Below, piece after piece: positions 6,279 through 9,947 of a stretch of DNA of 9,947 nucleotides. Each line of letters opens with the position of its first letter. Positions within the stretch are counted from its first letter, which is position 1. A model generated the notes under the pieces. That model was given only the letters and a program-made list of their open reading frames with translations, ran no database searches and was not told the DNA's origin. Position numbers and translations under genes: made by a program. The stretch is from an uncultured Erysipelotrichaceae bacterium (lineage in GTDB: Bacteria; Bacillota_I; Bacilli_A; Acholeplasmatales; Anaeroplasmataceae), in NCBI GenBank assembly GCA_902783745.1, contig CACZRY010000116.1, positions 1 through 9,947 of the forward strand, given 5' to 3'.

Positions 6279-7580
6279 TTACTTCTTTTTTCTCTTGTCT
6301 CTTTGTTTAAGCTTTAATGCTAAATCTTTAACCTTAGCTTCTCTTTCTTTCTTATAGCCAGGCTTAACCTTAGTATCTTTCTTTATATATTTTCTTGCTT
6401 GCTTTTCATAATCTGTTTCAGGCTTAATACGCTTTTCACGCATATTTCTTCCCTTATATGGTTGAATTTCTCCATTTTTAATTTCAAAATATTCAGGCTT
6501 TACACCTTTCTTTTCTAGATTATTTAAATAAGCATCATCTAAGTCTTCATATAGAGTATAAACAACACCACTATTATACATTCTACCAGTTCTTCCTGAT
6601 CTATGAATATAGAATTCATAATCTGATGGCAATGTATAATTTATGATATGAGATACACCTTCAATATCAATACCACGTGCAGCTAAATCTGTTGCGACAA
6701 GGAATTGATATTTTAAATCCTTACATTCGTTTAAAACTCTTTTTCTTTCTCTTGGAGACATATCTCCTTGAAGCATTGTAACACTATAATTATCTTTACT
6801 CATTAGTCCATATAATTCTTTTGCTTCTTCTTTTTTATTACAAAATACTATGCAAAAGAAGGGATTAAATGTATTTAGTAAAGTTTTTAAGCAATCATAT
6901 CTTTCCTTATGCTTTAAAGGTAACCATATATGCTTAATATTTAATGTAGTATTATCTTTAATAGAAACTTCTTCAACATTAGTCATATATTTTTTTATAT
7001 ATGGTGTGATATGTTCTGATATTGTTGCAGAGAAAAACATCATACGTGCATTAATACAAACTGATGTAATGTGATCTAAATCCTCACTAAATCCTTGTTC
7101 AAATGCCATATCTACTTCATCAATTACAAAATACTTAGAAGTATATATTTTTAATGCATTCTCTTTTACTGCAAGATCATTAATTTTACCAGGTGTTCCT
7201 ATAACTATTTGAGGAGTTGTGGATTTTAATTTTGAAATCTCACGATCTCTATCTGTACCACCTGCATAATTTCTTATAGAAATTTCATCAGAAGAAAAAG
7301 ATGCAATATGTTGAGCAACCTTATATATCTGTAGTGCAAGTTCTTTTGTTGGAGTAATAATAGTTGCTTGTACTTCTTTTAAGTTTGGATCTAAATCATT
7401 AAAAATAGGTATTAAAAACGCATGTGTTTTACCAGAACCTGTCTTTGATTTAGCTAATATATTTTTATCTGTTTTTAAAGAATCAAATGTTCTTTTTTGA
7501 ACATCTGTAAAGCTTTTAAATTTTAAATCCTTTAACGCATTTATGATAAATGGTTTAAGATCATATCCTAAATAATTCAT
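6279..7580 (-). CDS. cshB: DEAD-box RNA helicase, CshB type
   Basis: ATP-dependent RNA helicase of superfamily 2. In Bacillus, CshB is linked to cold shock and to ribosome or mRNA remodelling in the cytoplasm. 433 residues, close to B. subtilis CshB. Motifs in order: Q motif around FTDVQKR (24-30), motif I SKTGSGKT (45-52), GG in AGGTD (106-110), Ib TPGK (129-132), motif II DEVD (154-157), motif III SAT (184-186), DLAARGID (298-305) and HRSGRTGR (326-333). Motif II is DEVD instead of DEAD; the catalytic D154 and E155 are kept. The lysine/arginine-rich tail from about 380 contains KVKPGYKK, which I recognise from the CshB tail and use to support the symbol. The ATG at 7578-7580 follows AGGTGA (7588-7593) with 7 nt spacing. 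dinB ends 54 bp upstream on the same strand. Confidence 0.92.
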   Translation of the reverse strand: MNYLGYDLKPFIINALKDLKFKSFTDVQKRTFDSLKTDKNILAKSKTGSGKTHAFLIPIFNDLDPNLKEVQATIITPTKELALQIYKVAQHIASFSSDEISIRNYAGGTDRDREISKLKSTTPQIVIGTPGKINDLAVKENALKIYTSKYFVIDEVDMAFEQGFSEDLDHITSVCINARMMFFSATISEHITPYIKKYMTNVEEVSIKDNTTLNIKHIWLPLKHKERYDCLKTLLNTFNPFFCIVFCNKKEEAKELYGLMSKDNYSVTMLQGDMSPRERKRVLNECKDLKYQFLVATDLAARGIDIEGVSHIINYTLPSDYEFYIHRSGRTGRMYNSGVVYTLYEDLDDAYLNNLEKKGVKPEYFEIKNGEIQPYKGRNMREKRIKPETDYEKQARKYIKKDTKVKPGYKKEREAKVKDLALKLKQRDKRKKK

Positions 7581-7598
7581 AATTTTATCACCTACGCT

Positions 7599-7627
7599 AT
7601 AATAACATTTTATGAAAAAATTCTCAA
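7599..7627 (-). promoter_or_regulatory. Candidate promoter for cshB
   Basis: On the minus strand: TTGAGA (7622-7627), a 17-bp spacer ending TGT, then TATTAT (7599-7604), which makes an extended -10. The match is good. However, the transcript would start near 7592, inside the AGGTGA Shine-Dalgarno (7588-7593), giving a leader of only about 12-14 nt. It is either a near-leaderless promoter or a chance match. Confidence 0.4.
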
Positions 7628-7636
7628 GAAATTTTT
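7615..7636 (-). terminator. Weak AT-rich hairpin after dinB
   Basis: AAAAATTTCT-TG-AGAATTTTTT on the minus strand can pair over 9 of 10 positions and ends in six T residues. It overlaps the dinB TAA (7635-7637). With only one G-C pair per side it would be a poor terminator, so dinB and cshB may still be partly co-transcribed. Confidence 0.3.
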
Positions 7637-8831
7637 ATTTATCTTTCTTATCTCCCATAAATGATATTACCTCACTACCAATATTTTTATTAATATCATT
7701 TAAAATCTTTGTTATTGCATTCTTCTTATCATCAAACTTATCTAAATTAAATAAATTATATTCAAAACTATCCTTAGTATGTACTAAATTAGATACACCA
7801 ACACCTATAAGCCTATACCTTTTAGTCTCATCATAATACATATCAAGTAATTCTTCTATAGTATCATAAATAACATACAAGTCATTTTGATATTCATTAA
7901 AGCTTTTTTGTCTTGTAATAGTTTTAAAATCCTGATCTCTTAAGGTTAATGTTACTGTTTTAAAAACATAATCCCCTTTAATTAGTCTTTGATAAACACT
8001 TCTTGCCATTTGTCTTAATTCATCAATAATATTTGATAAAGACTCTAAAAACACATCATATGTTGATGATGTTGATATAGATTGTGTATCACTATATCTA
8101 TCCTTATCAACAACATTAGATGAATTCCCTTGTACATGAGATACTACATAATTATATGAATTTATACCGATTAAAGATATTATTAAATCTTTATTTTCTA
8201 AATCCATAAAATCGCCAATTGTTTCAATACCATTTTCTATTAATAAAGGATAAGTCTTTTTCCCTATACCAAATATATCTTTAACAGATAGAGGATAAAG
8301 CTTTTCTTTAACATCTCTTTTTCTTAATACAACAAGACCTAATGGTTTTTGCATATCAGATGCCATTTTAGCTAAGAAAAGTGTTGGTGCAATACCAATA
8401 GAACACTTAAGCCCAACCTCAGTTAAAATTGCTGCTTGAATCTCTTTTGCTAAAACAATAGGATGTTTTTGTTCTATCCAATGTGTCATATCACAATAGC
8501 ATTCATCAATTGATGCAACCTCAACCTTATCTGTATATCTATATATTATCTTCATAAACATTTCATGATATTTTTTATATTCACTATAATGTCCATTAAC
8601 AACTATTAATGAAGGTAGCTTATGATATGCTTCTATTATAGGCATTGCAGAATGTATACCATATTTTCTTGCTTCATATGAGGCAGTAGATAATACTCCC
8701 TTTAGAGTACCTTCTCTTCCTACCGCAAATGCTTTTCCTCTTAAAGATGGATTTCTTATTTCTTCAACAGAGCAAAAAAATGCATTCATATCTATATGAA
8801 ATATTAACTTTGAATTATTACTTTTTAACAT
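7635..8831 (-). CDS. dinB: DNA polymerase IV (Y-family translesion polymerase)
   Basis: Error-prone Y-family polymerase that copies past damaged bases. 398 residues from the chosen start. Palm motif HIDMNAFF (12-19) holds metal ligand D14 and steric-gate F19. STASYEARKYGIHSAMP (48-64) is the conserved finger/palm segment, and SIDEC (107-111) holds catalytic D109 and E110. SIGIAPTLFLAKMASD (144-159) and a helix-hairpin-helix thumb with IFGIGKKT (186-193) follow, then the little-finger domain. Near the C-terminus YNLF (358-361) sits where the beta-clamp motif (QLxLF) is expected, but lacks the glutamine. Start choice: the ribosome binding site AAGGAA (8839-8844) lies only 1 nt from the ATG at 8835-8837 but 7 nt from the ATG at 8829-8831, so the latter is preferred; the alternative adds two residues (ME). 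It ends in TAA, 54 bp before cshB. Confidence 0.95.
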   Translation of the reverse strand: MLKSNNSKLIFHIDMNAFFCSVEEIRNPSLRGKAFAVGREGTLKGVLSTASYEARKYGIHSAMPIIEAYHKLPSLIVVNGHYSEYKKYHEMFMKIIYRYTDKVEVASIDECYCDMTHWIEQKHPIVLAKEIQAAILTEVGLKCSIGIAPTLFLAKMASDMQKPLGLVVLRKRDVKEKLYPLSVKDIFGIGKKTYPLLIENGIETIGDFMDLENKDLIISLIGINSYNYVVSHVQGNSSNVVDKDRYSDTQSISTSSTYDVFLESLSNIIDELRQMARSVYQRLIKGDYVFKTVTLTLRDQDFKTITRQKSFNEYQNDLYVIYDTIEELLDMYYDETKRYRLIGVGVSNLVHTKDSFEYNLFNLDKFDDKKNAITKILNDINKNIGSEVISFMGDKKDK

Positions 8832-8838
8832 TTCCATC

Positions 8839-8844
8839 TTCCTT
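8839..8844 (-). promoter_or_regulatory. dinB ribosome binding site that favours the internal ATG
   Basis: AAGGAA on the minus strand. It is 1 nt from the first ATG (8835-8837) and 7 nt from the second (8829-8831). Normal spacing fits only the second. Confidence 0.6.
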
Positions 8845-8861
8845 TTTTAAGCATTTTAGTA

Positions 8862-8867
8862 TATAAT
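8862..8867 (+). promoter_or_regulatory. Possible -10 element for the small membrane protein gene
   Basis: A perfect TATAAT on the plus strand, 50 bp before the gene start. No good -35 lies 16-18 bp upstream (17 bp gives TTCCTT). In sequence this AT-rich the match is only suggestive. Confidence 0.3.
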
Positions 8868-8883
8868 AACAATGATTTTTTTA

Positions 8884-8912
8884 ATTATAACATTTTTTTG
8901 ATTATAGGTGAA
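8884..8912 (-). promoter_or_regulatory. Candidate dinB promoter
   Basis: On the minus strand: TTCACC (8907-8912), a 17-bp spacer and TATAAT (8884-8889), predicting a start near 8877 and a leader of about 40-45 nt. The -35 matches the consensus at 4 of 6 positions. It lies over the Shine-Dalgarno of the divergent small gene. Confidence 0.4.
8906..8911 (+). promoter_or_regulatory. Shine-Dalgarno that decides the small-gene start
   Basis: AGGTGA, 5 nt before the ATG at 8917. An in-frame GTG at 8908-8910 lies inside this element, so it is part of the ribosome binding site and not the start codon. Confidence 0.85.
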
Positions 8913-8916
8913 TTAT

Positions 8917-9123
8917 ATGAGCAAGAAAAATAAAAAGAAATTATCTCCATATCAGCAAAAGAAATTAGCTGAACTTGAAGAACAAGAAAATAACAAGAAA
9001 AAATATAAAAACCCAACTAATTCAGTTGCAGGAAAAATAATTATTTTTATATTATCAATTTTAATGCTTGGTTCTGGTTTATTTGCATTAATATATGCAA
9101 TTATACAAAATTACGTAAAATAA
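8917..9123 (+). CDS. Small single-pass membrane protein, function unknown
   Basis: 68-residue protein that I do not recognise. The first 38 residues are hydrophilic and lysine-rich (KKNKKK at 3-8), with a short charged stretch QQKKLAELEEQE (13-24) likely to be helical. A clear membrane helix follows at about 39-64 with a GSG near its middle (52-54), and the C-terminal tail is four residues (NYVK). The positive charge before the helix predicts N-terminus inside, C-terminus outside. It is probably a real gene: AGGTGA lies 5 nt before the ATG, the frame ends in TAA, and a strong terminator follows 9 nt later. It is divergent from dinB and precedes a HAD phosphatase; neither neighbour suggests a function. 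No cleavable signal peptide is seen because the helix is at the end. Confidence 0.8.
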   Translation: MSKKNKKKLSPYQQKKLAELEEQENNKKKYKNPTNSVAGKIIIFILSILMLGSGLFALIYAIIQNYVK

Positions 9124-9132
9124 TAATAAATT

Positions 9133-9158
9133 AAATAAGGCAGATGCCTTATTTTTTT
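9133..9158 (+). terminator. Intrinsic terminator after the small membrane protein gene
   Basis: AAATAAGGCA (9133-9142) and TGCCTTATTT (9145-9154) form a perfect 10-bp inverted repeat around GA. The GGCA/TGCC core probably opens to a 4-6 nt loop. T7 runs from 9152 to 9158. The next gene's Shine-Dalgarno (GGTGA, 9161-9165) starts 2 nt later. Confidence 0.8.
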
Positions 9159-9168
9159 ATGGTGAGAT

Positions 9169-9947
9169 ATGATTAAGCTTGTAACAATAGATCTTGATGG
9201 TACCCTTCTAAAGGATAACAAGGAAATCCCACAATTAAATATAGACGCAATAAAAGAAGCTAGATTAAAAGGTACTAAAATTGTTATCGCAACAGGTAGA
9301 CCATATAGTGGTGCATTAAAGGTTTTAGAACCATTAGGGCTTACCACTAAAGATGATTATGTAATACTTTATAATGGTGCTAAAGTAATAAATGTAGGTA
9401 CAGGGGATATAATATATTCTTCTACAATCAAAGGTTCAGACTGTAAAGACTTATATCGTGAATCTATTTTCTTAGGTACTAATATTCATGCATTCTATAA
9501 AAATGAATCATTAATTACACCTAAATTCAATTGCTATACAGATATCGAATGTACAATAAATAGAGTAAAACTAAATATAAAAGATTTTAATACTATAAAT
9601 AATGAAGATGAATTCTTAAAGTGTATGCTAGTATCAGAAGGTCAAAATATAGATAGAGTAATAAAAAATATTCCTAAAAGATTAAGTGATAAATATTCTA
9701 TAGTAAGATCATCTATAATATATTTAGAATTTCTAAAAAAAGGTACTGATAAAGGTGAAGCATTAAACGCATTAAGAGACTATTTAGGATATAAAAATGA
9801 TGAAACTATGGCAATAGGTGATGCCGGTAATGATTTAGGTATGATAAAGAATGCCTATATTGGTGTTGCCGTTAAAAACGCATTTGATGAAATAAAGAAA
9901 AATGCAAATGTAGTTTCACCAAAAACTAATAATGAAGCTGCAGTTGC
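9169..9947 (+). CDS. Cof-type HAD-superfamily phosphatase (runs off right edge)
   Basis: Cytoplasmic Mg-dependent hydrolase of the Cof/YidA type (HAD class IIB). Members dephosphorylate sugar phosphates, nucleotides or flavin-related substrates; the substrate here cannot be predicted. 259 codons are visible. Motif I is DLDGTLL (8-14) with nucleophile D8 and acid/base D10. Motif II is ATGR (41-44), the motif III lysine is in KGTDKGEAL (191-199, K195 likely) and motif IV is GDAGNDLGM (217-225). The cap domain lies between about 85 and 185. Family members are usually about 265-275 residues, so only around 10 residues should be missing. The ATG at 9169-9171 follows GGTGA with 3 nt spacing. There is no room for a promoter between the preceding terminator and this ribosome binding site, so expression must come from read-through or from a start site upstream of the hairpin. 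Confidence 0.9.
   Translation, partial: MIKLVTIDLDGTLLKDNKEIPQLNIDAIKEARLKGTKIVIATGRPYSGALKVLEPLGLTTKDDYVILYNGAKVINVGTGDIIYSSTIKGSDCKDLYRESIFLGTNIHAFYKNESLITPKFNCYTDIECTINRVKLNIKDFNTINNEDEFLKCMLVSEGQNIDRVIKNIPKRLSDKYSIVRSSIIYLEFLKKGTDKGEALNALRDYLGYKNDETMAIGDAGNDLGMIKNAYIGVAVKNAFDEIKKNANVVSPKTNNEAAV

Noticed and set aside
6850..7074. Plus-strand open frame inside cshB
   Set aside because: Antisense to conserved helicase sequence, with no ribosome binding site.
7612..7836. Plus-strand open frame at the 3' end of dinB
   Set aside because: Antisense to the dinB C-terminus; the hydrophobic translation is a by-product of the complementary strand.
9111..9347. Minus-strand open frame inside the HAD gene
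   Set aside because: It overlaps the terminator and the catalytic N-terminus of the HAD phosphatase in antisense.
1..9947. Mobile elements, prophage, CRISPR, toxin-antitoxin or defence system
   Set aside because: No transposase, integrase, terminal repeats, direct-repeat arrays or paired small toxin genes are visible; all full-size genes are ordinary chromosomal families.

Overview
The window is about 10 kb of very AT-rich DNA (roughly 30% G+C or less by eye). Strong Bacillus-type ribosome binding sites (AGGAGG, AGGTGA), sigma-A type promoters close to TTGACA-17-TATAAT, and a CshB-type DEAD-box helicase all point to a low-G+C Gram-positive bacterium of the Bacilli/Erysipelotrichia/RF39-like side of the Firmicutes. 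Tryptophan is encoded by TGG throughout and no full-length gene is interrupted by TGA, so the standard bacterial code fits. None of the seven stop codons visible is TGA (five TAA, two TAG). This is a hint about the lineage, not evidence of recoding.

Layout, left to right. (1) Minus strand, 1-3174: a thioredoxin-fold-like membrane-anchored protein (2458-3174) with its own strong promoter; then a hairpin resembling an intrinsic terminator; then argS (698-2398); then, 4 nt after the argS stop, the N-terminal 231 residues of a flippase-like (LPG synthase transmembrane family) protein that runs off the left edge. (2) An AT-rich divergent control region (3175-3423) with back-to-back promoters, roughly helically phased A-tracts and a 16-bp inverted repeat. 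(3) Plus strand, 3424-6103: glgA and glgC, a two-gene glycogen synthesis operon. (4) A convergent gap (6104-6278) with two tandem terminators. (5) Minus strand, 6279-8831: cshB (DEAD-box RNA helicase) and, upstream of it, dinB (DNA polymerase IV). (6) Plus strand from 8917: a 68-residue single-pass membrane protein, a strong terminator, and a Cof-type HAD phosphatase cut by the right edge.

GlgC makes ADP-glucose and GlgA polymerises it into alpha-1,4-glucan, so these two act together. The other genes are housekeeping genes (tRNA charging, RNA remodelling, translesion synthesis) with no evident shared pathway. I see no mobile element, CRISPR array, phage gene, tRNA or rRNA, and no intergenic stretch longer than about 250 bp. 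I do not see a new biological system here. The points worth a second look are regulatory: hairpins placed directly in front of ribosome binding sites, promoter elements that overlap ribosome binding sites, and a thioredoxin-like protein without catalytic cysteines.
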